From Prevotella sp. CAG:1031 (lineage in GTDB: Bacteria > Bacteroidota > Bacteroidia > Bacteroidales > Muribaculaceae), in contig HF985566.1 in the NCBI GenBank assembly GCA_000431215.1, positions 14,733 to 77,452 on the forward strand: a stretch of 62,720 bases of DNA. Direction: 5' to 3'. The notes under the pieces are model-generated. The model made no database searches. It was not told the origin of the DNA and worked only from the letters and a program-made list of their open reading frames with translations. The first letter of the stretch is position 1. Each line of letters starts with the position of its first letter. Position numbers and translations under genes: made by a program. Shown here piece after piece: positions 8,456-16,120 of this stretch.

Positions 8456-9046
8456 ATGCTAAGATACAACACCCAGCTGCGCCAGCTTGTGCTCCCGGAA
8501 TACGGACGCAACATACAACAGATGGTCGATCATTGCCTGACTATTGAAGATCGAGCCGAACGAACCCGTTGTGCCTATTCGATAGTGAATGCCATGGGTG
8601 CCTTATATCCGGCCCTGCGCGACAACGAACAGTCGCGTCATAAGCTCTGGGATCATCTCAATATAATGAGCGATTTCGGCCTCGATATCGACTGGCCGTG
8701 CGAGGTTATCGGGCGCGAAAGCCTCAATATGCGTCCCGACAAAGTTGTATATCCCCAGTCGCTCATCCATCGCCGCCATTACGGCCGCAATATTGAGATG
8801 ATGATTCAGAGGGCCGCCGCGATGGAACCGGGCGAAGAGCGCGACGCTCTGGCCATGATGCTTGCCAACCAGATGAAGAAGCTTCTTATGATGGTCAATA
8901 AAGACGGAGTCGACGACGAACGCATATTCCGCGATCTGGCTGAATACAGCCATGGCGAGCTGCGCTACGACGCGGCCGAGCATCCGCTCCATCAGTTTCA
9001 GATCGTAGCGCCTCCGGCTCTGGGCAAAAAGAAAAAGAAGAAATGA
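8456..9046 (+). CDS. DUF4290 domain protein
   Basis: A 196-residue cytoplasmic protein found only in Bacteroidetes and of unknown function. The sequence fits DUF4290 over most of its length (opening LRYNTQLRQLVLPEYGRN, then IVNAMGALYP and YGRNIEMMIQ). The C-terminus is a short lysine tail, KKKKKK. It heads an operon and overlaps rimM by ATGA. In many relatives it sits upstream of murA and rimM; murA is not between them here. Confidence 0.85.
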   Translation: MLRYNTQLRQLVLPEYGRNIQQMVDHCLTIEDRAERTRCAYSIVNAMGALYPALRDNEQSRHKLWDHLNIMSDFGLDIDWPCEVIGRESLNMRPDKVVYPQSLIHRRHYGRNIEMMIQRAAAMEPGEERDALAMMLANQMKKLLMMVNKDGVDDERIFRDLAEYSHGELRYDAAEHPLHQFQIVAPPALGKKKKKK

Positions 9047-9564
9047 TAACTCGCGGAATGCTGACGCCTGCCGGCGAGTTCAATAAACCCCACGGCATAA
9101 AAGGCGAGATCTCGGCCTCGTTCGACCCGCGTGTCGATGTCGGCGCTCTCAAGTGTGTGGTCGCCGAGGTCAATGGCCTTTTCGTGCCTTTTTTCATCGA
9201 CGCCATCCGCTCGCGCGGGGCTGACGCCGTACTGCTCACCATCGATGGCATCACCGACGAAAACGAGGCGAAGCTGCTCTCGAGGAAGCCTCTGTATCTG
9301 CTCAATGGCGACGCGGCTCTTGCCGCTGACGACGAAGACGATGGCTTCTATGCCGAAGACCTTGTCGGGTTCAGCGCACTTGACGAAGATGGCGCCGTTA
9401 TCGGAAAAATAGCCGGTGTCGACTCGACCACCGCCAACGTGCTTTTCGTCATCGACCGTCCCGACGGCAGCGAGGCTCTCGTGCCTGTCGCCGATGAGTT
9501 TATCGACGGGATTGATCCTGAAAGTGCCACAATCACCCTCCGTCTGCCCGACGGACTTTTATAA
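9043..9564 (+). CDS. rimM: 16S rRNA processing protein RimM
   Basis: A 173-residue ribosome maturation factor for the 30S subunit head. The N-terminal domain shows the family signature AGEFNKPHGIKGEI (about 10-23), and the C-terminal half is the PRC barrel (GFYAEDLVGF onward, ending VPVADEFIDGID). The start codon overlaps the DUF4290 stop, so translation is coupled. The usual bacterial partners trmD and rplS are not nearby, as is normal for this phylum. Confidence 0.92.
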   Translation: MITRGMLTPAGEFNKPHGIKGEISASFDPRVDVGALKCVVAEVNGLFVPFFIDAIRSRGADAVLLTIDGITDENEAKLLSRKPLYLLNGDAALAADDEDDGFYAEDLVGFSALDEDGAVIGKIAGVDSTTANVLFVIDRPDGSEALVPVADEFIDGIDPESATITLRLPDGLL

Positions 9565-9575
9565 TACACAGCATT

Positions 9576-9875
9576 ATGGGTTACGACGAACAATCATCAA
9601 TAAACTACATACGCCACTCGACCGGCGATCTTCTGGCTGCCTACGACGACGACCAGATTCTGAACATAATCGATATGGTGTGGGACTGGCAGGATGCCAA
9701 CGGATTTCTTGACATTGACGCCGGCGCCGACGCACCCGAGATAAATGTGGCGGATGTTGTCGCATATTGCCGCCGCATGCTCGGCCGCGACAGCGGAAAC
9801 CGCGTGGCTCCCGAACATATCGAGCCTATTGTGGTCGCCGAACTCGAATTCGAAGACTCAATAGACGAATTCTGA
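9576..9875 (+). CDS. Small acidic hypothetical protein
   Basis: A 99-residue, strongly acidic, probably cytoplasmic protein with no signal peptide or membrane segment; I do not recognise its family. It shows a helical N-terminal part (DLLAAYDDDQILNIIDMVW) and a predicted helix with VVAYCRRMLGR, and ends EDSIDEF. It starts 12 nt after rimM and its stop overlaps the next start (TGATG), so it belongs to this operon. The tight packing argues for a real gene. Confidence 0.7.
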   Translation: MGYDEQSSINYIRHSTGDLLAAYDDDQILNIIDMVWDWQDANGFLDIDAGADAPEINVADVVAYCRRMLGRDSGNRVAPEHIEPIVVAELEFEDSIDEF

Positions 9876-10507
9876 TGAAGGTGCTACGACTTTTTCTTAT
9901 CGTGCTCGCGGCCATTGTTCCGTTCGTAAGCCGGGCCGCCGATCCCGATCCCTGGGAGAACTACGACGAGGCCATGTTCATGGACATGGATCTCGACGCC
10001 AATATTGCCTCTCCGGCATTGTCGTCCGACAAGGAGCGGCGTGCCGTCAGACGGTATATCGGAGAGCTTGGGAAACGTGTGGCCGAGAAAGGGTATATTG
10101 TAGAGACCGATCGCGACGACGAGGTTATGGTGGTGACGATTCCTCTCGAGAAACTTTTTCTGCCTAACGACACTCTTCTGCGCGCCGGATTTGAGAAGAC
10201 CCTGCGTCCGCTGATCGGATTCCTGAAAGACCCCGGAATGTTCAAGGTCGTCTATGCCGTCCACAGCGACAACACGGGCAGCGAGAATTACAACTACGAC
10301 CTGTCGAACGAGCGCGTTGCGTCGATCTACGACTGGCTTCTCGACAATATCAGCGAGGATCTGATTGTTATTCCTTTCGCGATGGGCGACACCGACCCTA
10401 TAGAATCGAACATGACCCGCGACGGACGCCGTCAGAACCGCCGCCTCGAAATTTTCTTTGTCCCCGGGCCGGAACTGATTATGCGCGCTCGCAAGGGAAA
10501 GATCTGA
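9875..10507 (+). CDS. OmpA C-terminal domain protein, periplasmic
   Basis: A 210-residue exported protein: signal peptide at about 1-22 (VLRLFLIVLAAIVPFVSRAA), an acidic linker, then an OmpA-like peptidoglycan-binding domain (about 90-200). The domain motif appears as SDNTGSENYNYDLSNERV, and the closing block RRQNRRLEIFFVP fits the family. There is no beta-barrel, so it is a periplasmic or outer-membrane-associated wall binder rather than a porin. The start overlaps the preceding stop; a longer frame from upstream lacks a signal peptide and was rejected. Last gene of the operon, converging on tdk with a 2-nt gap. Confidence 0.85.
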   Translation: MKVLRLFLIVLAAIVPFVSRAADPDPWENYDEAMFMDMDLDANIASPALSSDKERRAVRRYIGELGKRVAEKGYIVETDRDDEVMVVTIPLEKLFLPNDTLLRAGFEKTLRPLIGFLKDPGMFKVVYAVHSDNTGSENYNYDLSNERVASIYDWLLDNISEDLIVIPFAMGDTDPIESNMTRDGRRQNRRLEIFFVPGPELIMRARKGKI

Positions 10508-10509
10508 AC

Positions 10510-11160
10510 TTAGTTTTCGTCGTCGATATCGTCGATGTCGTCGAACGGCAATACGTTGCGGCGTCCCTGGCGTATGCGCCTGTCGCGCCAGCATTTACGG
10601 CATACGGCAATATAGCGGTCGTCGCCTCCGATCTCGACCTGCGCGCCTTCTTCGACGAAATCGCCGTTAGCGTCGATGCGCGCGTTTATTATTGTCTTGC
10701 GTCCGCAGGTGCATGTCGATTTGATTTCGTCGATTGTGTCGGCAATCTCGAACAGACGGCGCGATCCTTCGAACAGACGGCTCTTGAAATCGGTGCGTAG
10801 TCCGTAGCAGACTACGTTCGAACCGAACTCGTCGACAACGCGGGCCAGCTGGTCGACCTGCTGCTCGGTGAGGAACTGAGCTTCGTCGACGAGAAACCAT
10901 TCCACCATGGCTCCCATGTCGTTGCAGATGTCGCGGGCGAGCTGATAGAGATTCGTGTCGTGGTATATCCATCGGCATTCGCGCTCGATGCCGATGCGTG
11001 ACCGGATGACGCTTCGCCCTTCGCGGGTGTCAATTACGGGTTTGAGGCAGGCGTAGGTCAGTCCGCGTTCCTCGAAATTATAGGCTGTTGTCAGCAGCAG
11101 GGCGGTCTTAGCCGAGCCCATTGTGCCGTATCGGAAATAGAGTTTGCCAAGTCGGTTCAT
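10510..11160 (-). CDS. tdk: Thymidine kinase (type II)
   Basis: A 216-residue zinc-containing kinase that phosphorylates thymidine in nucleotide salvage. The P-loop is GTMGSAKT (12-19), Asp92-Glu93 of DEAQF form the catalytic/Walker B site, and the zinc lasso uses C150, C152, C187 and C190. The C-terminus is an acidic tail (DDIDDIDDEN). The -7 box ends only 5 nt ahead of the ATG, so the mRNA may be leaderless. No later ATG would keep the P-loop intact. Confidence 0.94.
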   Translation of the reverse strand: MNRLGKLYFRYGTMGSAKTALLLTTAYNFEERGLTYACLKPVIDTREGRSVIRSRIGIERECRWIYHDTNLYQLARDICNDMGAMVEWFLVDEAQFLTEQQVDQLARVVDEFGSNVVCYGLRTDFKSRLFEGSRRLFEIADTIDEIKSTCTCGRKTIINARIDANGDFVEEGAQVEIGGDDRYIAVCRKCWRDRRIRQGRRNVLPFDDIDDIDDEN

Positions 11161-11165
11161 AGCGA

Positions 11166-11173
11166 CAAAGTTA
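11166..11173 (-). promoter_or_regulatory. Promoter -7 box for tdk, abutting the start codon
   Basis: The minus strand reads TAACTTTG, then 5 nt, then the tdk ATG. Transcription would start at or next to the start codon. The -33 element is weak (TTG with a 22-nt spacer). Confidence 0.6.
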
Positions 11174-11214
11174 CTAAAAAATCGGGCTGCCGCAGCAATG
11201 ATACCTCCCGATGC

Positions 11215-11247
11215 AAAAAAAAATTATTCGTCATCACGACGAATAAT
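11215..11247 (-). terminator. Intrinsic terminator of the tiny transcript
   Basis: A 10-bp perfect stem (ATTATTCGTC / GACGAATAAT on the minus strand) with a 5-nt loop is followed by a run of nine T. Confidence 0.88.
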
Positions 11248-11251
11248 CTTC

Positions 11252-11272
11252 TTACCTTAAATCTAATACCAT
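11252..11272 (-). CDS. Six-residue ORF MVLDLR
   Basis: ATG-GTA-TTA-GAT-TTA-AGG-TAA lies about 6 nt after the predicted RNA start and ends 4 nt before the terminator stem. The placement between a good promoter and a terminator suggests a leader peptide or small-protein gene. Nothing else supports translation. Confidence 0.35.
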   Translation of the reverse strand: MVLDLR

Positions 11273-11284
11273 GAAAAACTGATG

Positions 11285-11314
11285 CAAAGATACGGCCATT
11301 TTCGAGATTGTCAA
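11285..11314 (-). promoter_or_regulatory. Promoter of the tiny transcript
   Basis: On the minus strand TTG (11314-11312), a 19-nt spacer and the -7 box TATCTTTG (11292-11285). Both elements and the spacing match the Bacteroidetes consensus. Confidence 0.75.
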
Positions 11315-11371
11315 TAGCGCGAAACCATAATTAATAAATTTTATATCTTGTTTGCATTTGAAGCGAAGGTA

Positions 11372-11404
11372 TAAGAAAAGCGTCGAAGATCGATCTTCGA
11401 CGCT
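11372..11404 (-). terminator. Terminator of the initiator tRNA
   Basis: A perfect palindrome at 11379-11404, with AGCGTCGAAG and CTTCGACGCT arms around GATCGATC, is followed on the minus strand by TTTTCTTAT. It begins 6 nt after the tRNA 3' end. Confidence 0.85.
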
Positions 11405-11409
11405 CAGTG

Positions 11410-11481
<72 letters not shown>

Positions 11482-11496
11482 ATGTTTTTGTGAGTG

Positions 11497-11526
11497 CAAA
11501 GGTAGTGTTTTTTCTGCTTCCGTCAA
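11497..11526 (-). promoter_or_regulatory. Promoter of the initiator tRNA
   Basis: On the minus strand TTG (11526-11524), a 19-nt spacer and TACCTTTG (11504-11497), 15 nt before the mature 5' end. Confidence 0.8.
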
Positions 11527-11596
11527 TAGCTTTGGGTGTTAAAAAATGTCAATCATCAAATTGACAGGATGTTCCGCGACGCACATTTTCTCTTTT

Positions 11597-11627
11597 TTTG
11601 CCGTGAAGTGCTTTTTTAGTAACTTTG
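11597..11627 (+). promoter_or_regulatory. Promoter of the membrane protein-smpB unit
   Basis: TTTG at 11597-11600, a 19-nt spacer and TAACTTTG at 11620-11627. The ATG follows after only 6 nt, so the transcript may be leaderless. Confidence 0.75.
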
Positions 11628-11633
11628 CGCTCT

Positions 11634-12185
11634 ATGTTGAAATATCTGAAGCATCTTTTTCAGCTCATATTGTCGCCCGGTCACGGCTGGGAGGACATCT
11701 CCGCATCGCGCATCGACAGCCGCGCTCTGGCGTCGGCGGGTTTTTATCCGCTGACGGCCCTGACGGCGCTGACAGAGTTCGTCGCGCGCTTCTATCATGA
11801 TTCGTTGACCGTCAGCCAGCTGCTGATGAATGCAATAACGACGTTCGTTATGTTTTTCATCGGTTACTTCATCTCGACATTTGCGATCAGCTTTTTCATG
11901 GCGGGAGTGACTGACGGAGATGTCTCAGAGCAGAGAAACCACACTTTTGTGCTCTACGTGCTCGGCCTTCTCGAGCTGCTGATGATAGTCCAGAACTGTG
12001 TGCCTGTGCCGATGGCGATCATATTCTTTTTGCCTGTCTATGTTGTTATAATAATGTGGAAGGCATCGCGCTATCTTCGCATAGCTTCGGGAATGACGGG
12101 CCGTTTTGTGGCGGGATCGGTTGCCGGAGTTCTGGCGCCTCCTTATCTGCTGATGCTTTTGATGAATATTGTTCTCCCTTCTTAA
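11634..12185 (+). CDS. Yip1-like multi-spanning membrane protein
   Basis: A 183-residue inner-membrane protein with about five hydrophobic segments. The N-terminus (LKYLKHLFQLILSPGHGWED) resembles the cytoplasmic entry of bacterial Yip1-domain proteins, where a conserved Pro and Trp precede the first membrane helix. No enzymatic motif is seen and the function is unknown. It lies 4 nt upstream of smpB and is probably cotranscribed. The ATG at 11634 is preferred to the TTG three codons earlier, which lies inside the -7 box. Confidence 0.65.
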   Translation: MLKYLKHLFQLILSPGHGWEDISASRIDSRALASAGFYPLTALTALTEFVARFYHDSLTVSQLLMNAITTFVMFFIGYFISTFAISFFMAGVTDGDVSEQRNHTFVLYVLGLLELLMIVQNCVPVPMAIIFFLPVYVVIIMWKASRYLRIASGMTGRFVAGSVAGVLAPPYLLMLLMNIVLPS

Positions 12186-12189
12186 AAAC

Positions 12190-12642
12190 ATGAATCTTAA
12201 GGAAATAAACATAAAGAACCGGCGTGCGACCTTCGATTACGCCATTGGCGATACTTTCACGGCAGGTATCGTGTTGACCGGTACTGAGATAAAGGCGCTG
12301 CGGATGGGAAAGGCTTCGCTGGCCGACACCTACGTGGTCATGATTAACGGCGAGGCGTGGGTCAAGAATATGTATATCGCCGAGTATTTCTACGGCACCT
12401 ACAACAACCATGAAGCGCGCCGCGACCGCAAGCTGCTTCTGACCCGCAAGGAGCTCGCTAAGCTCGAGAAGGCGTCGAAAGATGTCGGGTTCACCGTTGT
12501 TCCGCTTCGTCTTTTCATCAATGACCGCGGTCTGGCGAAAGTTGTCATCGGAATCGCGCGCGGTAAGAAGGAATACGATAAGCGTCAGAGTATCAAGGAA
12601 CGCGACGACAAACGGTCGATAGCCCGCGCTTTCCAAAAATAA
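12190..12642 (+). CDS. smpB: SsrA-binding protein SmpB
   Basis: A 150-residue tmRNA-binding protein that delivers tmRNA to stalled ribosomes in trans-translation. The family blocks are intact: IKNRRATFDY, the GIVLTGTEIKALR segment, NMYIAEYFYGTY, RDRKLLLTRKEL and the basic C-terminal tail (KKEYDKRQSIKERDDKRS) that enters the mRNA channel. The ATG at 12190 is chosen because the upstream in-frame start would add seven residues overlapping the preceding gene. No tmRNA gene is seen in the window. Confidence 0.95.
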   Translation: MNLKEINIKNRRATFDYAIGDTFTAGIVLTGTEIKALRMGKASLADTYVVMINGEAWVKNMYIAEYFYGTYNNHEARRDRKLLLTRKELAKLEKASKDVGFTVVPLRLFINDRGLAKVVIGIARGKKEYDKRQSIKERDDKRSIARAFQK

Positions 12643-12647
12643 CAGGT

Positions 12648-13799
12648 ATGAAGACAACAGGCCGGATATTTCTTAGCGTTATCCTTGTCGCTCTCATTCT
12701 CGCCGGATGCAACTCCGCATCGAAGCGGGCCGAAGTGTTCACCGACGACGTTTATGCGCCGCGCTATGCCGGCGGCTTTGCAATCAAGGGTGCGCCCGGA
12801 CGTCACTCGACCGTCATCGAGGTCGGCCGTGCATGGCAGACTGACGACAGTGTGGCTCCGGCCGAAGCACCGGCGTTGCTTGTCCTTCGTGGCGACGAGG
12901 AACTGCCTGCCGGATTCGAGGGGCAGGTGCTTCGCGGCGATGCCCGCAGAATCGTTGCGCTGTCGACGACCCATGTCGCTATGCTCGACGTCCTCGGGGT
13001 AGCCGACCGCATTGTCGGCCTTTCGGGAAAAGACTTCGTCACGGCTCCGTCGGTCCGCGCCCGTCTCGATAGCATTGCCGAAATCGGTTATGAGGGAAAT
13101 ATCGACTATGAACGTCTGGTCGGCGCAGATCCCGATCTCGTGCTGCTCTTCAGTGTCAACGGCGCCAGTGCGATGGAGCCGAAACTGAAGGAGCTCGGCA
13201 TTCCTTATCTTTATATAGGCGATTATTGCGAGGAATCGCCGATCGGGAAAGCCGAATGGCTTATGGTTCTGGCCGAAGTGTGCGGTTTGCGCGACAAAGG
13301 CCGTTCGGTTTTCGATTCAATCCCGGCTCGATATGAGGTTGTCAGAAAGAGAGCCGAAAAAGTGGCAACCCGTCCGAAGGCCATGTTTAACGCCCCGTAT
13401 CGCGACACATGGTTCATGCCCTATAATTCCAGTTATGCCCTGCGGCTCGTGCGCGATGCCGGCGGTCAGGCTGTCTATAGTGACAACAACACCCGGCGAG
13501 CCGTCCCGGTGACGATGGAGCAGGCTTATCTGCTGACCGACAAGGCCGACGTGTGGCTTGTCTCGGGAACCTACCGCACACTTCGGGAACTCTGCGGTGA
13601 CTTGCCGCGTTTCGCCGACACGCGCCCCGTTGTCTCGGGACGTGTGTTCAACTGTACGCTCCGAAGCGTCGCCGGAGGCGGCAATGACTATTGGGAGTCG
13701 GGCATTGTCAACCCCGACCTCGTGTTGCGCGATCTGATGAAAATATTCCATCCCGAGCTTGTCAGCGAGCCTTTCGTCTACTACGAAAATCTGCGATGA
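12648..13799 (+). CDS. Periplasmic binding lipoprotein of a cobalamin/iron-type ABC importer
   Basis: A 383-residue class III solute-binding protein (BtuF/FecB fold). Lipoprotein signal with lipobox LAGC (Cys21). The binding domain starts near VALSTTHVAMLDVLGVADRI and continues through GNIDYERLVGADPDLVLLF; the C-terminal lobe includes NAPYRDTWFMPYNSSYALRL. Members bind corrinoids, heme or ferric siderophores, and the sequence does not say which. It starts 5 nt after smpB and overlaps the permease by ATGA, heading a BtuF-BtuC-BtuD-type set. No cobalamin riboswitch precedes it, which leaves iron or heme as real alternatives to B12. Confidence 0.85.
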   Translation: MKTTGRIFLSVILVALILAGCNSASKRAEVFTDDVYAPRYAGGFAIKGAPGRHSTVIEVGRAWQTDDSVAPAEAPALLVLRGDEELPAGFEGQVLRGDARRIVALSTTHVAMLDVLGVADRIVGLSGKDFVTAPSVRARLDSIAEIGYEGNIDYERLVGADPDLVLLFSVNGASAMEPKLKELGIPYLYIGDYCEESPIGKAEWLMVLAEVCGLRDKGRSVFDSIPARYEVVRKRAEKVATRPKAMFNAPYRDTWFMPYNSSYALRLVRDAGGQAVYSDNNTRRAVPVTMEQAYLLTDKADVWLVSGTYRTLRELCGDLPRFADTRPVVSGRVFNCTLRSVAGGGNDYWESGIVNPDLVLRDLMKIFHPELVSEPFVYYENLR

Positions 13800-14794
13800 G
13801 ACGCCCGAAAGCACTGATTTTCATTATCCTCGGGGCAGTGACGCTGCTCTTTCTCGCTTTTGATATGACGGTCGGAGGGGCGCCTGTCCCTCTGGGCGAT
13901 GTTTTGGCGGCACTCACCGGTGGAGACGTGCCGAAAACGACGGCCCGCATAGTTGTCGACATCCGCCTCGTGAAAGCTGTTGTGGCTCTTCTTTCGGGCG
14001 CTGCGCTCGGTGTCAGCGGACTCGAGATGCAGACCCTGTTCCGCAATCCGTTGGCCGGCCCGTATGTTCTTGGCATAAGCTCAGGCGCCAGCCTCGGCGT
14101 CGCTCTCTTCATGCTCGGCGCGCCTCTTCTGGGCCTTTCGGGCGCATTCTCGTCGCTCGGCGTAGCGGGTGCGGCCTGGGTAGGAGCCGCTGCCGTACTT
14201 TTTGCCATCGCCATAGTGGGGCGCCGCGTCAGAGACATTATGGTGATTCTAATTCTCGGAATGATGTTTTCGTCGGGAGTAGGCGCCGTGGTTCAGATTC
14301 TGCAATATCTTTCGAGTGAAGACTCTCTGAAACGGTTCGTCGTGTGGACAATGGGATCTCTCGGGGATGTCACCTCGGCTCAGCTCTGGCTTCTCGCTCC
14401 GGCTGTCGTTCTCGGCCTGGTGTTCGGTGTGGCCGCTGTCAAGCCGCTGAACCTGTTGCTTTTCGGTGAGGAATATGCCGTCACAATGGGGCTCAGCGCG
14501 CGCCGCACACGCGCGTTGCTTTTCTGTTCGACAACCCTGCTGGCCGGAACCGTCACCGCTTTCTGCGGCCCGATCGGATTCATAGGGCTGGCAATCCCTC
14601 ACGTGGCCAGACTGCTGTTCGGAACCTCCGACCATCGTGTCCTTCTTCCGGCAACAGCTCTCACCGGCGCCGCGGCTCTTATCGGCTGCGACGTCATATC
14701 GAAACTTTTCATATTGCCTGTCAACGCTATAACGGCTCTGCTCGGAATCCCGGTGGTCGTGTGGATTGTATGGCGCAATAAATCGACGGCATGA
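13796..14794 (+). CDS. FecCD/BtuC-family ABC transporter permease
   Basis: A 332-residue permease with the roughly ten membrane helices of the type II importer fold. Family landmarks include GAALGVSGLEMQTLFRNPLA with the conserved NPLA, VLGISSGASLG, and CGPIGFIGLAIPHVARLL near the C-terminus, the coupling-helix region. It forms a homodimer with the ATPase that follows, and both junctions are ATGA overlaps. I place the start at the ATG overlapping the binding protein; an upstream frame would add 35 charged residues lying inside that gene. Confidence 0.92.
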   Translation: MRRPKALIFIILGAVTLLFLAFDMTVGGAPVPLGDVLAALTGGDVPKTTARIVVDIRLVKAVVALLSGAALGVSGLEMQTLFRNPLAGPYVLGISSGASLGVALFMLGAPLLGLSGAFSSLGVAGAAWVGAAAVLFAIAIVGRRVRDIMVILILGMMFSSGVGAVVQILQYLSSEDSLKRFVVWTMGSLGDVTSAQLWLLAPAVVLGLVFGVAAVKPLNLLLFGEEYAVTMGLSARRTRALLFCSTTLLAGTVTAFCGPIGFIGLAIPHVARLLFGTSDHRVLLPATALTGAAALIGCDVISKLFILPVNAITALLGIPVVVWIVWRNKSTA

Positions 14795-15516
14795 TAGAAC
14801 TGAAAGACTTCGGAATAGGATTCGGCGACCGCACGCTTCTGAAAGATGTCGACGCATGGTTCAACGCAGCCACACTGACAGCACTCATAGGCCGCAACGG
14901 CACCGGCAAATCGACTCTTTTGCGCGCCGTCGCAGGCCTGAATCACAATTACAGCGGCACAGTCCTTATCGGGGGCACTGACATATCCACTGCCGCTCCC
15001 CTGAAGCTTTCGCGCCTGATGGCTATGGTCAGCACGCGTCGCCCGCGAATTCCGAATATGACTTGTCGGGCCGCCGTCGAGGCCGGCCGCGCCCCCTATA
15101 CCGGCTGGGCAGGCAGTCTCTCGGCTGCCGACCGCGCCATTGTCGACGAGGCCATGGAAGCTACCTCGACGGCCGGTTTTGCCGACCGTCCTCTCGACAG
15201 CCTAAGCGACGGCGAATGTCAGCGTGTCATGATTGCGCGCGCTGTCGCACAGGACACCCCGGTCATACTTCTCGACGAGCCGACATCGTTTCTCGATCTC
15301 CCGGGCCGGTATGAGCTTTGTGACCTGCTTGCCGGTCTGGCTCACTCCGGGAACAAGACCATAGTCTTCTCGACCCACGAGCTCGACATAGCCCTCGACC
15401 GGGCCGATTCGGTAGCTCTTATTGATCCGCCCGGATTGCTGACAATGACTCCCGGCGAGATTGTGGCGTCGGGCGCTGTCGAGCGACTGTTCAACATTAA
15501 AATGACTACGCGATGA
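14791..15516 (+). CDS. ABC importer ATP-binding protein (BtuD/FecE type)
   Basis: A 241-residue nucleotide-binding subunit that powers the importer from the cytoplasmic side. Walker A is GRNGTGKST (34-42), the signature is LSDGE (138-142), Walker B is ILLDEP (159-164), and the switch His lies in STHELDIAL. The position usually held by the Q-loop Gln reads MVSTRRP, so that Gln looks replaced. Overlaps by ATGA on both sides place it in one tight operon with the permease and the DUF2284 protein. Confidence 0.92.
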   Translation: MIELKDFGIGFGDRTLLKDVDAWFNAATLTALIGRNGTGKSTLLRAVAGLNHNYSGTVLIGGTDISTAAPLKLSRLMAMVSTRRPRIPNMTCRAAVEAGRAPYTGWAGSLSAADRAIVDEAMEATSTAGFADRPLDSLSDGECQRVMIARAVAQDTPVILLDEPTSFLDLPGRYELCDLLAGLAHSGNKTIVFSTHELDIALDRADSVALIDPPGLLTMTPGEIVASGAVERLFNIKMTTR

Positions 15517-16067
15517 AACTCATGGGAAGCGGTGAGACTGCCGCCGAAGTCGAATTCCTGAGTGCCGACGCCGACGCCGGTGAATATATTTCGTCGTATC
15601 GGAACGCCGATGCCTGTATGCGCGCTTGTCGGGCGTGTCCGAACTTCGGCAAGACATGGATATGCCCGCCGTTCGACTATGATCCGCTCGATCTGTTGCG
15701 CGGATTCGGCCGGGTCACCTTCTACGGGGCGGTGATACGGCCCGTCTGCCGCGACATCGCCGTTGAGCGCAGTCTCGAAGTGATGCTGCCGGCGCGCAGG
15801 GAGCTTGAGAGGCAGTTGCTCGAAGCTTGTGACTGTCGTGGGGGTGTAGTGCTCGCTTTCGGCGGCCGTTGCTCTCATTGCCCGCAGGGATGCACGCGCC
15901 CCGAGGGGCTTCCGTGCCGCCATCCCGACAAGGCGGCTCCCTCGCTTGAGTCATACGGCTTCGATGTGGTCGCCACAGCCTCGCGCTATCTCGGGATAGA
16001 CCTCCTTTGGAGCGGCGACGGACGCATTGCCGAACGCCTGAGTCTTGTAGGGGCTCACTTCTATTAA
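15513..16067 (+). CDS. DUF2284 cysteine-rich putative metal-binding protein
   Basis: A 184-residue soluble protein with two cysteine clusters. The first is C35-x3-C39-x2-C42 with C51 in TWICPP. The second, GGRCSHCPQGCTRPEGLPC, lies near residues 117-135. This matches DUF2284, a family predicted to bind metal or an Fe-S cluster but without an assigned reaction. It is fused to the importer operon by an ATGA overlap, suggesting a role in handling the imported metal or corrinoid. That role is inferred from position only. Confidence 0.8.
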   Translation: MKLMGSGETAAEVEFLSADADAGEYISSYRNADACMRACRACPNFGKTWICPPFDYDPLDLLRGFGRVTFYGAVIRPVCRDIAVERSLEVMLPARRELERQLLEACDCRGGVVLAFGGRCSHCPQGCTRPEGLPCRHPDKAAPSLESYGFDVVATASRYLGIDLLWSGDGRIAERLSLVGAHFY

Positions 16068-16108
16068 AATACCTATTTTTAGTGATTTTTCGCCATAGCA
16101 GTTTTTAG

Positions 16109-16116
16109 TAATTTTG
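16109..16116 (+). promoter_or_regulatory. Promoter -7 box for the TonB-dependent receptor
   Basis: TAATTTTG ends 5 nt before the GTG at 16121 and 17 nt before an in-frame ATG at 16133. Its position bears on which start is used. Confidence 0.6.
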
Positions 16117-16120
16117 CAGC

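Larger units (their letters stand above)
11215..11278 (-). ncRNA. Predicted tiny transcript (about 64 nt) with a 6-codon ORF
   Basis: A complete minus-strand unit fits in about 100 nt. A promoter (11314-11285) would start RNA near 11278, a six-codon frame follows, and a strong intrinsic terminator ends it at about 11215. It lies between tdk and the initiator tRNA, which has its own terminator, so it is not read-through from the tRNA. It could be a small RNA, a peptide-coding mRNA, or an attenuated leader for tdk. I do not recognise it as a named RNA family. Confidence 0.55.

Noticed and set aside
12046..12657. 203-codon minus-strand frame opposite the Yip1-like gene and smpB
   Set aside because: Shadow of smpB, which has full family motifs.
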